This document shows positions 7,399 to 17,600 of a DNA stretch of 64,000 nt, piece after piece. The stretch's first letter is position 1. Each line of letters starts with the position of its first letter. The stretch comes from Chryseobacterium geocarposphaerae. GTDB taxonomy: Bacteria; Bacteroidota; Bacteroidia; Flavobacteriales; Weeksellaceae. The notes beneath the pieces were generated by a model. The model did no database searches, was not told the origin of the DNA, and saw nothing but the letters and a program-made list of their open reading frames with translations. The stretch lies in assembly GCF_002797535.1 (NCBI RefSeq), contig NZ_PGFD01000001.1, positions 930,001 through 994,000 on the forward strand, read 5' to 3'. Both the position numbers and the translations under genes were made by a program.

Positions 7399-8826
7399 AT
7401 GATTATGACGAATGAAGTAAAAACCAAAAGCAGGAATTACACTGTTCCTCTTATTACCATTACACTTTTATTTTTTATGTGGGGTTTCATTACTTGTATG
7501 AATGACATCCTGATTCCTTATCTGAAACAGCTTTTCAAACTGACTTTTTTTGAATCCATGCTGGTGCAGTTTTGTTTCTTCGGAGCTTATTTTATAGGCT
7601 CATTAATTTATTTCCTGATCTCCACCTCGAGCGGGGATCCCATTAATAAAGTAGGATATAAAAAAGGAATTCTTTTTGGTATTTTCCTGGCGGCTTTAGG
7701 ATGTATTTTATTTTATCCGGCAGCTACTTTTTCTTCTTACGGATTGTTTTTAGGAGCATTGTTCGTATTAGGATTAGGATTCACCGTTTTGCAGATTACG
7801 GCAAATGCCTACGTTTCTCTTTTAGGTTCAGAAGAATCTGCATCCAGCAGACTGAATATGACACAGGCTTTCAATGCATTCGGTACCACTATTGCTCCTG
7901 TTTTGGGAGGACATTTGATTTTTGAATTTTTCTCAGCCGCAGACGGATCTTTCAGTGCGGTTGCAACGAGAATTCCCTATTTAATTTTTGCAGCAATTTT
8001 ACTTTTGGTGGCTTTATTGATTTCAAGAGTGAAGCTTCCGTCTTTTCAGACTTCAGAGGAAGAAATTGAAAAAGGTTTTGGAGCTTTCCAGTTCACTCAC
8101 CTGAAATTCGGAGTTTTTGCCATGTTTTGTTATGTTGGTGGAGAAGTGGCAGTAGGAAGTTTTATCATCAGCTTTTTGGAACAACCTCAGGTCATGAACC
8201 TTAATGAAGTGGTAAGTAAAAACTATCTTTCCCTTTACTGGGGTGGAGCAATGATCGGTCGATTCTTAGGAGCAATCTCTTTGAATCAATCCATTAGTCA
8301 GGCAAAGAAAGCAATTTACATGTTGGCAGCAGCCACATTGGTTTTCCTTGTTATTTTCAGTATTGTAAATTTAACGTTTGCACAAATAAGTTTCTTTTTA
8401 GTATTCATCGTTCTTAATTTTATTGCTTTCTTTATTGGAAAAGCAGCACCGGCAAGAACGCTATCGATCTTTGCAGCCATCAATGTGATCCTGCTTATTT
8501 CTGCAATGGTAAATCACGGAGAAATGGCTATGTACAGCATTTTAGGAATTGGTATTTTCAACTCTATTATGTTTTCGAATATCTATACATTGGCAATTTC
8601 AGGATTAGGAAAATATACCAGCCAGGGTTCTTCGCTAGTCGTAATGGCAATTTTAGGTGGAGCGATTGTTCCTATTTTCCAGGGATATCTTGCTGATCAT
8701 TTTGGAGTACAGCACTCTTTTATCATTCCTGTATTCTGCTATCTGGTGATTTTAATCTTTGGTGCGTACTGCACTAAATATTTAAGTCATGTTCAACATG
8801 ATGCAGATGCAAAATCCGGACATTAA
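7399..8826 (+). CDS. Sugar MFS transporter (glucose/galactose, FucP-like)
   Basis: An inner-membrane proton-linked sugar importer of the major facilitator superfamily. The 475-residue protein has about 12 membrane helices. It carries signatures of the FucP/GluP branch: FFMWGFITCMNDILIPYLK near residue 25, QFCFFGAYF near 55, and GYKKGI between helices 2 and 3. Substrate is probably glucose, galactose or fucose; sequence alone does not decide. It is divergent from an NrtR-like regulator that may control it. A bidirectional terminator follows. Confidence 0.9.
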   Translation: MIMTNEVKTKSRNYTVPLITITLLFFMWGFITCMNDILIPYLKQLFKLTFFESMLVQFCFFGAYFIGSLIYFLISTSSGDPINKVGYKKGILFGIFLAALGCILFYPAATFSSYGLFLGALFVLGLGFTVLQITANAYVSLLGSEESASSRLNMTQAFNAFGTTIAPVLGGHLIFEFFSAADGSFSAVATRIPYLIFAAILLLVALLISRVKLPSFQTSEEEIEKGFGAFQFTHLKFGVFAMFCYVGGEVAVGSFIISFLEQPQVMNLNEVVSKNYLSLYWGGAMIGRFLGAISLNQSISQAKKAIYMLAAATLVFLVIFSIVNLTFAQISFFLVFIVLNFIAFFIGKAAPARTLSIFAAINVILLISAMVNHGEMAMYSILGIGIFNSIMFSNIYTLAISGLGKYTSQGSSLVVMAILGGAIVPIFQGYLADHFGVQHSFIIPVFCYLVILIFGAYCTKYLSHVQHDADAKSGH

Positions 8827-8841
8827 AATTTACTTTATAAT

Positions 8842-8869
8842 AAAAAACCTGCTTAAAAGCAGGTTTTTT
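8842..8869. terminator. Bidirectional terminator after the sugar transporter
   Basis: A 13-base perfect stem (8842-8854 with 8857-8869) is flanked by A6 and T6 and lies between two converging genes. Confidence 0.85.
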
Positions 8870-8892
8870 ATTTATATCTGATTTACCTATAA

Positions 8893-9441
8893 TCAAATTC
8901 GTTTGGTAGCTTTTAATTTAGAATAGAAGAATCCTGTCAACTTTCGAATTGCATAAAAAATAATAACTCCTAATAGGAAACCTGCAATACTACCACTAAG
9001 AGTTCCCACAAAAATTGATGTCTGCAAAGGCCAATAATGGGCAATTTTATTATAAATAATAAAACTTCCAATTCCTAAAATAGTACAGCCAATAGTAGAT
9101 CCACCAATAATGAGAATTCTAAACCCTTTCAGAAATGATTTATTATAAAGTCCAACTAATATGGAACTGGAGACTAATCCTATTGCTATGATCCCAAACA
9201 ATAACAAAAACAGCAATACAGCGATTACAATTCCGATTCCAACACAAATCAGAATGAACATAAGCATGAGAACCATAAAGATAAATAACCCCGGAGCTCC
9301 GTCATAATCTTCATCATATGTTTGATCAACACAATACAGGTTTTTAAAATCAAAAATTAGGGAATGTTCTTGTTGAGCAAAAACACATATAGAAGTAAAA
9401 AATAAAACGATAAAAAGTAAAACTTTACCTGTGTAATTCAT
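8893..9441 (-). CDS. Hypothetical multi-pass membrane protein
   Basis: I do not recognise a family. The 182-residue protein starts with a signal-peptide-like segment ending CVFAQ (about residue 23), then a short extracytoplasmic stretch with DEDYDGAPG. Four strongly hydrophobic helices follow (about residues 50-75, 78-95, 105-130, 145-165) and a Lys/Arg-rich tail. It stands alone between two terminators. The Gly/Ile-rich helices give no clue to transport or enzymatic function. Confidence 0.7.
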   Translation of the reverse strand: MNYTGKVLLFIVLFFTSICVFAQQEHSLIFDFKNLYCVDQTYDEDYDGAPGLFIFMVLMLMFILICVGIGIVIAVLLFLLLFGIIAIGLVSSSILVGLYNKSFLKGFRILIIGGSTIGCTILGIGSFIIYNKIAHYWPLQTSIFVGTLSGSIAGFLLGVIIFYAIRKLTGFFYSKLKATKRI

Positions 9442-9494
9442 CTGCTGGTTATTAGTTTTTTACAAATCTAAACTATATTCAATTGTTCACAAAT

Positions 9495-9522
9495 AAAAAA
9501 TCCGGGTTTTTCCGGATTTTTT
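9495..9522 (-). terminator. Terminator after the LptF/G gene
   Basis: An 11-base stem (9495-9505 with 9512-9522, loop of 6) lies directly past the stop codon of the permease gene, with a T6 run on the minus strand. Confidence 0.8.
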
Positions 9523-9523
9523 A

Positions 9524-10978
9524 TTATTGATATCTTTTGTGTTCTTTACTTTTTGAGAATCTTTTCGTAATAGGTTTCAGAAGAGATTTATATTTTTCAG
9601 CATCAAAAAGCTGGGAATCGGTAAGCGCTTTATAAGTCATCCAGACTCCAAAAGGAAACAGAACCATATTGGGAAGCCAGGAAGCCAGATAAGGGTTCAT
9701 TTTTCCTGCCCAGGCTAAGTTTTCCATTCCAACATTAATAATATAGAAAATGATAAAAATAACGATGGCTATAATTACCGGTAATCCCATTCCACCTTTT
9801 CTGATAATAGATCCTAAACTTGCCCCAATCAAAAAGAATATGACACACGTAAAAGAGTAGGTTACAATTCTCTGCTGATACATAACTACTTTACTAAAGT
9901 ACTTGATACTCGGATTTATTTCACTGTTTTTAGTTTCCAAAGTAGCTTTTAAGTTATCCATTCTGTTATAAGCATTAGAAATCATTTCCAGCTTTTTCTC
10001 ACTTTTTACAGTATCCAGTTTTATCTGCTGTTTTGCGGCTATCTTAGACTTGCTTTTATCCATATAGGTGACCATAGAATTCACCTGATTCAGAACATCT
10101 CCATTTACAGTATTAAAATAAGACGAATTATCTTTTTTACTTTTCTGAATTGTTTTATTAAGCTCACTGTACGTCTGAAAACGGTAGTCGTCCGTGATCT
10201 GTTCTTCCTCAATTGCTTTATTAATAAGCTCGCTGACATCAAAGTGGGAAACCAAAGTATCAAACTTAATAACCTGATCCGGCTGTTTAAGTCTTACATT
10301 TTCTCCTTTACCGGCAAAATTATCTTCAGTTACATAACCATCATACAACTCAAGCTTCAGAAAGTTTTTATTGGCAGGAGTAACAAATTTTCCTTTTTTA
10401 GCAACAATTGTCTGTTGGTTTTCGAAAGTGCTTGCCTTTCTGTGAACAAAAACGCCCTCTATATCTTTTCCGTCTTCTCCGTAAATTTTATCGAACTTCA
10501 CCATGTATCCCGGAAGCTGATCAATAAACTGACCGGGAGTGAAATTCAGTGCCGGCTTAGTCTGGGCAATATTGAAAAGCATATTTTTTGCCTTTCTCTG
10601 GAAATCGGGGATAATATCATTGGAAAAGAAATAGAGCATGATTGCGAGTACCGTAGCAACCCCTAAAAGCGGTGTCATTACTCTGGTTAACGAAATTCCT
10701 GCTGCTTTCATCGCTGCAAGCTCATAACGTTCTCCAAATTCTCCAAAAGACATGATACTCGCCAAAAGTATGGTAAGCGGTAATACCATACTGATAACAC
10801 TTACTCCGAGATAAAACAGAAGCTTAACAATTTGAAAAGTGGTAAGCCCTTTTCCCATAAACTGCCCCAATTGTACCCAGATGATATTGACAATGAATAT
10901 AAAAAACAATACACTGAAAATAAAGAAAAAGGGACCAAAAAAGGTTTTTATGATATAGCGGTCTAATATTTTAAACAT
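9524..10978 (-). CDS. LptF/LptG family permease (lipopolysaccharide export)
   Basis: Inner-membrane component of the LptB2FG ABC transporter that extracts lipopolysaccharide for transport to the outer membrane. The 484-residue protein has the family layout: three N-terminal helices (LDRYIIKTFFGPF start; MVLPLTILLASIMSFGEFGERYELAAMKAAGIS is the conserved coupling region around residues 65-97), a large periplasmic domain (about 120-360), and three C-terminal helices. It is longer than E. coli LptF (about 366) because of an expanded periplasmic part, as usual in Bacteroidota. It is last in a ftsK-lolA-like-lptF/G run. A TAATTTTG at complement 10983-10990, nearly touching the ATG, could be an internal near-leaderless promoter. 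Confidence 0.92.
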   Translation of the reverse strand: MFKILDRYIIKTFFGPFFFIFSVLFFIFIVNIIWVQLGQFMGKGLTTFQIVKLLFYLGVSVISMVLPLTILLASIMSFGEFGERYELAAMKAAGISLTRVMTPLLGVATVLAIMLYFFSNDIIPDFQRKAKNMLFNIAQTKPALNFTPGQFIDQLPGYMVKFDKIYGEDGKDIEGVFVHRKASTFENQQTIVAKKGKFVTPANKNFLKLELYDGYVTEDNFAGKGENVRLKQPDQVIKFDTLVSHFDVSELINKAIEEEQITDDYRFQTYSELNKTIQKSKKDNSSYFNTVNGDVLNQVNSMVTYMDKSKSKIAAKQQIKLDTVKSEKKLEMISNAYNRMDNLKATLETKNSEINPSIKYFSKVVMYQQRIVTYSFTCVIFFLIGASLGSIIRKGGMGLPVIIAIVIFIIFYIINVGMENLAWAGKMNPYLASWLPNMVLFPFGVWMTYKALTDSQLFDAEKYKSLLKPITKRFSKSKEHKRYQ

Positions 10979-11046
10979 TTGCCAAAATTAAAAAAAAAGC
11001 CACAAAGTTGTTCTTTGCGACTTTATATATTTTATAGATATTATAA

Positions 11047-11694
11047 TTACAATTCTGTGATGATATAATTTTTGAACTTATTTTTATCAAAAACAAACAT
11101 GTTAGGATCCAGAGTTTGATTTTCTTTATATTCTTTGATCGAAATAATGGCAATATCTTTATTGTTTCCGTGCTGTTCTAATTTTAACATCTGTTTCTTA
11201 GCAGAATTTACGAAAATGTAAACTGCTTCCAGTCCATTATTCTTTACAGGAGTCAGTTTTATAAAATCAGCACTTACTCCGTCTACAGTTTTTTTACCAT
11301 TATAGGTTACATTATAATCCTTTCTGTACGTTGTCAGATAATTAATAGGGGAGAACATAGCACTGCTACCATTAGGCTTGGCAATGGTAACCTCCATATC
11401 TTCTGTATTGATATTATAGATTTTATTTCCGTCGAAAATCTGTTCCGTTTCCATGATTTTCAGTTTATACTTATCTCCGGCCACATAATAGATTCCAGGC
11501 TCTGTTTTAGAAATCTGTCCATTCACACCGCTACCAAAAGAGAATTTGAAATAAGAATTTTTCTTAGAATTATAATTCGCAGTAACATCATCGAGTATTT
11601 TTTTAGCCTTTGCATCAATTTTTTGTGCACTTGCCAATCCTACTGTTCCCACAACTAAACCACTCAGTATAATTTTTGAAATAATATTTTTCAT
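11047..11694 (-). CDS. lolA: LolA-like outer-membrane lipoprotein carrier protein
   Basis: A 215-residue periplasmic protein with a signal peptide (GLASAQ, about residue 24). The body fits the LolA fold: a string of beta strands including FKFSFGSGVNG, GIYYVAGDKYKLK, IFDGNKIYNI and the C-terminal segment NQTLDPNMFVFDKNKF typical of flavobacterial LolA-like proteins. It is expected to ferry lipoproteins across the periplasm. Flanked by ftsK upstream and an Lpt permease downstream, a grouping that makes sense for envelope assembly during division. The exact substrate is inferred from family. Confidence 0.85.
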   Translation of the reverse strand: MKNIISKIILSGLVVGTVGLASAQKIDAKAKKILDDVTANYNSKKNSYFKFSFGSGVNGQISKTEPGIYYVAGDKYKLKIMETEQIFDGNKIYNINTEDMEVTIAKPNGSSAMFSPINYLTTYRKDYNVTYNGKKTVDGVSADFIKLTPVKNNGLEAVYIFVNSAKKQMLKLEQHGNNKDIAIISIKEYKENQTLDPNMFVFDKNKFKNYIITEL

Positions 11695-11756
11695 TTTTTT
11701 AATTTAATACTATATAGATATTTTAGATTGATAAAGGTTAAACAATCGTTTTTCCT

Positions 11757-14282
11757 TTATTTACGCAGATCCTCCAAAAACTGTTCCAAAGAATGAAGAT
11801 CCCCGATGATTACTTCTCTTGCTTTGGCCCCATTAAATCCTCCAACAATACCGCTTGCCTCAAGTTGGTCCATAATTCTCCCAGCTCTGTTGTATCCTAA
11901 TTTCAATTGTCTTTGGAGCATAGACGTAGAACCTTGTTGTGTAGAAACGATAATTCTTGCCGCTTCTTCAAATAAAGCATCTTTTTCATTCGGATCAAAA
12001 GCTCCAACTGTGCTTGTTGAATCTTCAGAAACATATTCAGGAAGCATAAGCGCAGAAGCATAGCCTTTTTGTTCTCCGATAAATTCTGCCAGTCTTTCCA
12101 CTTCAGGAGTATCTACAAAAGCACACTGAAGTCTTAAAATTTCATTTCCGTTAAAATAAAGCATATCTCCTTTACCAATCAGCTGGTCTGCACCCGGAGA
12201 ATCCAGAATCGTTCTGGAGTCTACACTCGAAATTACCCTGAATGCTGCTCTTGCAGGGAAGTTAGCTTTAATCATCCCTGTAATAACGTTTACAGAAGGT
12301 CTTTGTGTAGCAACAATTAAATGGATACCAACCGCTCTTGCAAGCTGTGCCAATCTCGCAATCGGCAATTCCACTTCTTTTCCGGCAGTCATAATCAAAT
12401 CAGCAAACTCATCTACTACCAAAACAATATACGGTAAATATCGGTGTCCGTTTTCGGGATTAAGCTTTCTTTCAGAGAATTTTTTATTGTATTCTTTTAA
12501 ATTTTTACAAAACGCATTTTTAAGCAGATCATATCTGGTATCCATCTCTATACAAAGAGAGTTCAGCGTATTAATTACTTTATTGGTATCCGTAATGATA
12601 GCTTCTTCTGCATCCGGAAGTTTGGCTAAATAATGTCTTTCAATTTTTGAATATAAAGAAAGTTCTACTTTTTTAGGATCTACCATAACGAATTTCAATT
12701 CGCTAGGATGTTTTTTATAGAGTAGGGAAGTTAAGATCGCATTAATACCTACTGATTTTCCCTGACCTGTTGCACCCGCCATTAGCAAGTGAGGCATTTT
12801 TGATAAATCAGCCATGAAGATCTCATTAGAAATCGTTTTCCCGAAAACCACAGGAAGATCCATATCAGTATTCTGGAATTTCTGGGAAGCAATCACCGAA
12901 CGCATGGAAACCATGGTAGGATTTTTTCTCGGCACCTCAATTCCAATCGTTCCTTTCCCCGGCATCGGAGCTATAATTCTGATTCCTAAAGCAGATAAGT
13001 TCAATGCAATATCATCCTGAAGCTTTTTAATTGCCGCAACTCTGATCCCTGCTTCAGGTACAATTTCGTATAAAGTAACTGTAGGGCCAATCGTAGCTTT
13101 AATTTCAGCAATTCCTACATTAAAGTTTTTAAGAAGGCCTACAATTTTATTTTTGTTTTCTTCTAATTCTTCCTTATTGATAGAAATTTCTTCATTTCCG
13201 TAATCCTTTAAAAGATCTACAGGTGGCATCTGGAAATTAGCCAGATCCAGTTTATGATCATATAGCCCATGTTTTTCTACAAGTTCCTGCGATTTCTTAT
13301 CCGACTCGTCCAACACATCAATAACCGGAGCAACTTCTACATTAAATTTAATATTCTCATCACTTTGAGCTAAAGGTTTTGAAGGAGTAATATCAAAAGC
13401 TTCCGAAGGACTTGCAACAGGAGTTGAAGGTTTGGTATTAAGATTTAAATTGATAGACTGAGTGATTTCTTTATCATTTTCAAATGAAGTCTTATTGGGA
13501 GTAGAAATCGTTTCAATAACAGGAGAAGAAGGGATTTCTGTAAAATCTTTTGCCAGATCTACAGGTTCTTCAGGAAGTTTCGGACTTACCATTTCGGTAA
13601 CGGTAATCGTGTTATTTTCTTCAATTTCATCCTCCAGTTCTTCATCCGCTTCAAAATTATCATCAGAACTAGGCATCATAGATTTTACTCTTCCGATAGT
13701 ATTTTCGTTAATTTCATCCAATTTTGCTTTTACAGCACTCGGACGCAGATTGAATTCCAAAATAAAATATAAAGCAATACTTGCCGCTAATACCAACCAC
13801 ATTCCAACATCTCCAATAAGGGCATTCAAAGAATCCATGATCTGATAACCATAAACTCCGCTTAATACTCCTCCCTGATGTTTTGTAAATGCAGCGCCAA
13901 AGAAAATAGGAAGCCAGCAAATGAAAAACAAAGAATGTCCAATTGTTTTCCACGGCTTGAAATAATTCTTTTTCAAAATAAGAGTTCCAAAAACAAATAC
14001 CAGAAATGCGATGATAAAAGAAGCAATCCCGATACTTTCAAAAATAAAAATATTGCCTAGCCAATCTCCAACTTTTCCAAAAAGATTAGATGATTTTATG
14101 GTTTTATCAAGCATGGTTCCTGCCTGACTCTGGTCTGATTTCCAATTCATCAGATAGGAGATGAACGAAAACGTAAGGATAATGGAGAAAAGTATAAATA
14201 CAAGCCCGAAGAATATACGCGGCTTCGATAATATTTTGCCTTTATCAGGCGATTCCTGTGTTTTTGTTTGCGTCTTATTCAT
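11757..14282 (-). CDS. ftsK: DNA translocase FtsK/SpoIIIE
   Basis: A septum-anchored DNA pump that clears and aligns chromosome termini at division. The 841-residue protein has four membrane helices at the N-terminus (about residues 20-45, 75-100, 110-130, 155-175), an acidic, Pro/Ser/Thr-rich linker (about 195-330), then the motor: Walker A GATGQGKSVG near residue 502 and Walker B VLVVDEFADL near 618. The C-terminal winged-helix gamma domain (about 775-841, with RQLKLGYNRAGRIMDQLE) recognises polar KOPS-like sequences. It heads the envelope run ftsK-lolA-lptF/G. Confidence 0.97.
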   Translation of the reverse strand: MNKTQTKTQESPDKGKILSKPRIFFGLVFILFSIILTFSFISYLMNWKSDQSQAGTMLDKTIKSSNLFGKVGDWLGNIFIFESIGIASFIIAFLVFVFGTLILKKNYFKPWKTIGHSLFFICWLPIFFGAAFTKHQGGVLSGVYGYQIMDSLNALIGDVGMWLVLAASIALYFILEFNLRPSAVKAKLDEINENTIGRVKSMMPSSDDNFEADEELEDEIEENNTITVTEMVSPKLPEEPVDLAKDFTEIPSSPVIETISTPNKTSFENDKEITQSINLNLNTKPSTPVASPSEAFDITPSKPLAQSDENIKFNVEVAPVIDVLDESDKKSQELVEKHGLYDHKLDLANFQMPPVDLLKDYGNEEISINKEELEENKNKIVGLLKNFNVGIAEIKATIGPTVTLYEIVPEAGIRVAAIKKLQDDIALNLSALGIRIIAPMPGKGTIGIEVPRKNPTMVSMRSVIASQKFQNTDMDLPVVFGKTISNEIFMADLSKMPHLLMAGATGQGKSVGINAILTSLLYKKHPSELKFVMVDPKKVELSLYSKIERHYLAKLPDAEEAIITDTNKVINTLNSLCIEMDTRYDLLKNAFCKNLKEYNKKFSERKLNPENGHRYLPYIVLVVDEFADLIMTAGKEVELPIARLAQLARAVGIHLIVATQRPSVNVITGMIKANFPARAAFRVISSVDSRTILDSPGADQLIGKGDMLYFNGNEILRLQCAFVDTPEVERLAEFIGEQKGYASALMLPEYVSEDSTSTVGAFDPNEKDALFEEAARIIVSTQQGSTSMLQRQLKLGYNRAGRIMDQLEASGIVGGFNGAKAREVIIGDLHSLEQFLEDLRK

Positions 14283-14626
14283 AATATCAATGTGGGCAAA
14301 TTTAATGTTTTTTAGACATTAAAAGATAATTTTGATTTCTAAATTTTAGATTCTAATTTAATAGTATTTTATTAAAAAGACGTGCTTTTTTAATTGAAAT
14401 TTGAATAGCTTTTATTCTTAAACATATAGACAGTTATAATAAGTCTCATAGCTTTTATTAATCATCATCAATAGGTTATTAATAATTAAATTTTTCTCAA
14501 GATATTTTTCACTATTAAGAACGAATCAAAATAAGGTTTTAAGGGCTTTGAACTGACAAATGACAGTTTTTTTTATCAACCTTTTCATTAATCATCCTTA
14601 TTTTTGCATGTCAAGTATATAACATC
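14283..14626. other. Divergent intergenic region between ftsK and ccsBA
   Basis: This 344-base AT-rich gap contains no gene that I can support. On its left a TAAATTTG (-7 type) lies on the minus strand at 14297-14304, 15 bases upstream of ftsK. On its right TATTTTTG lies on the plus strand at 14599-14606, 20 bases upstream of ccsBA. The central 250 bases hold only AT-rich sequence with several TTAATCAT-like words and no convincing hairpin or small reading frame. Confidence 0.6.
14599..14606 (+). promoter_or_regulatory. -7 element of the ccsBA promoter
   Basis: TATTTTTG fits TAnnTTTG; the start codon follows 20 bases later. A -33 TTG was not found at the right distance. Confidence 0.45.
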
Positions 14627-17600
14627 ATGAAGAAGATCCAGGATATTCTTATTTCAACCAGGACAATGGCTGTATTGCTGCTGGTTTATGCATTTGCGAT
14701 GGCTTATGCAACGTTCTTAGAAAACGACTACGGAACACCTACAGCAAAAGCACTCATCTACGAAGCTAAATGGTTTGAATTCATCATGCTTCTGCTTATT
14801 TTAAACTTCATCGGAAATATCGGAAGATACAGACTTTGGAAAAAAGAGAAATGGCCGGTACTGGTTTTTCACTTAGCCTTTATCTTTATTTTTATCGGGG
14901 GTGCTATCACGAGATACATCAGTTTTGAAGGAACAATGCACATCAGAGAAGGAGAAACTTCCAACGAAATTGTGACCGACAAAAACTTCCTTAAAATTCA
15001 GATTGAAGAAAAAGGTGACGTTCTTAATTATCAGGATATTCCTTATTTAATGTCTCCTCTGCACAAAAATCTTGAAGCTACTTATGATTTTCACGGAAAA
15101 GAAGTGAAAGTGATCGCAAAAAAGTATGTTCAAAGAAAGAAAGACAGCTTATTGGCTGATGCAAATGGAGCAGAGTATCTACATTTGGTTTCGACAGGAA
15201 ATACAGGAAGACAAAATATCTACATCAAACCGGGAGAAACAAAATCAATCAACGGAACATTGGTAACTTTCAACAGACCTATTGAAGGAGCGGTTGAATT
15301 TAAAAATGAAAACGGACAGTTATTCATTAAAACTCCGGTGGATGCAGCCTATATGACGATGGCGACTAAAGCTACAGGAAATACGGTAAAAGATCAGTTC
15401 CAGCCTCTTGCTTTAAGAAGCTTATACACCATCAATGAATTAAAATTAGTTGTTCCTGAAGGATTGAAGAAAGGAACACTAATGGCTATTGAAGGAGACA
15501 GAAAAAAGGACCAGAATGTTCCGGATATGCTTACCGTTGAACTTCAGGGCCCTAAAACAAAACAATTAGTAGATTTATCTGTTGAAAAAGGAAACCCAAA
15601 TGCTTATAAGCAAGTGACTATGGATGGATTGAACATCATGGTTGGATTCGGACCAAAGATCTACAATACACCTTTTGCACTGAAATTAGATGATTTCGTA
15701 ATGGAAACTTACCCTGGAAGTTCATCTCCAAGTGCATATGAAAGTCATGTAAAAATCATTGATGAAGGAAAAGAAACTCCTTATAAAATATATATGAACC
15801 ACGTTCTTAATCATAAAGGTTACCGTTTTTTCCAGTCAAGTTTCGATCCGGACAGAATGGGAACTGTACTTTCTGTAAATCACGATTATTGGGGAACTCT
15901 GATTTCTTATATCGGTTATGCTTTATTGTTTGGAGGAATGTTCTTTATATTCTTCTGGAAAGGAACCCATTTCTGGAAGCTTAATAAAATGCTGAAAGAT
16001 GTTAACAAGAAAAGAACTGCAGCGGTATTGTTGTTATTTTTAAGCTTAGGTTTCAATGCTCAGAAAATTGAAACTCACGGAACAACAGACGGAAGCAGAG
16101 AACACATGCACGTAGAAGGAGAAAATCATAATCACACTCCTACATCTGAAGCGGTTCAGCCACAAGGCGCACAGCCATTCAAAAAAATGAAAATGGTTTC
16201 TGCAGACGAGATCATTGCAAGAAATAAGATCAGTAAAGAGCACGCAGATAAATTCGGTTATCTTTTGGTTCAGAATATTGAGGGAAGAATTGTTCCTATC
16301 AATACTGAAGCCTTAGATGTTTTAAGAAAATTATACAAAAAAGACGAATTCAAAGGAACTGACGGAAAGTATCTGACGGCTAACCAATGGTTTTTATCTG
16401 TCAATACAGATACACCAAGCTGGACCATGGTTCCGATGATTAAAATCGGGCCAAAAGGAGGTGATGAATTAATGAAAAAAACAAAAGCCAATGAAGACGG
16501 CTATACTTCATTAATGAATCTTTTCCCGGCAGATGCCAATGGAAATTTAACATATATCCTTGAACACGATTACAACACAGCCTTCCGTAAAAAACCGGCA
16601 GAACAGACCAATTATGATAAAGAAGTAATTGCTGTAAACGAAAGAGTTCAGATTTTTAATGAATTCTTTAGCGGTCAGTTTATGAGAATTGTTCCTGTGA
16701 AAAATGATGCAAACCACACTTGGCATTCTTGGCTTGATCAGAAATTTGAACCGGATATGGAATCTCAGCAAGTAATGGGACCCTATTTTGCAGAAGTATT
16801 GCAAGCTCAGCAATCAGGAAACTGGAGTAAAGCAGATAAAGAGTTAGCAAAGCTTTCAGACTATCAGCAGAAATGGGGGAAAGCTGTAGTTCCTGCAAAA
16901 TCTAAAGTAGATCTTGAAGTTTTCATGAATGAAGTGAATCTTAACTTCAAATTGTTGATCTTCTATACAATTATTGGAGGGTTACTGTTAATCTTAGGTT
17001 TTGTAGAATTATTCAAACCTAAAAAAGTTTTAAATAAAATCATCAAAGCAATTATTGCCCTTGGAATTATCGGCTACGTTTTCCATTTCTTAGGATTGGT
17101 GGCAAGATGGTATATTTCGGGACACGCACCTTGGAGTAACGGTTACGAAGCTATTATCTTCATTTCTTGGGTAGGTATTACTGCAGGTTTATTGTTATAC
17201 AGAAACTCAAACGCATTGATTCCCGCAGCAGGATTTATGGTTGCAGTAATCATGATGGGATTTGCTCACGGAGGTTCAGCGCTTGATCCGCAGATCACTC
17301 CGCTTGTCCCTGTATTGAAATCATATTGGCTAATTGTTCACGTAGCAATCATTACATCAAGTTACGGTTTCTTTGCCTTATCAATGATTATAGCCGTACT
17401 CAGTTTAGTATTCTATATTATATCTAATAAAGAAACATACAAAATTCACCACGACACCACATTGAAAGAATTGGCAATTGTGTCTGAAATGTCTTTAACA
17501 ATAGGTTTGTTTGCTTTAACGGTAGGTAACTTCTTAGGAGGAATCTGGGCAAACGAATCCTGGGGAAGATACTGGAGCTGGGATCCAAAAGAAACATGGG

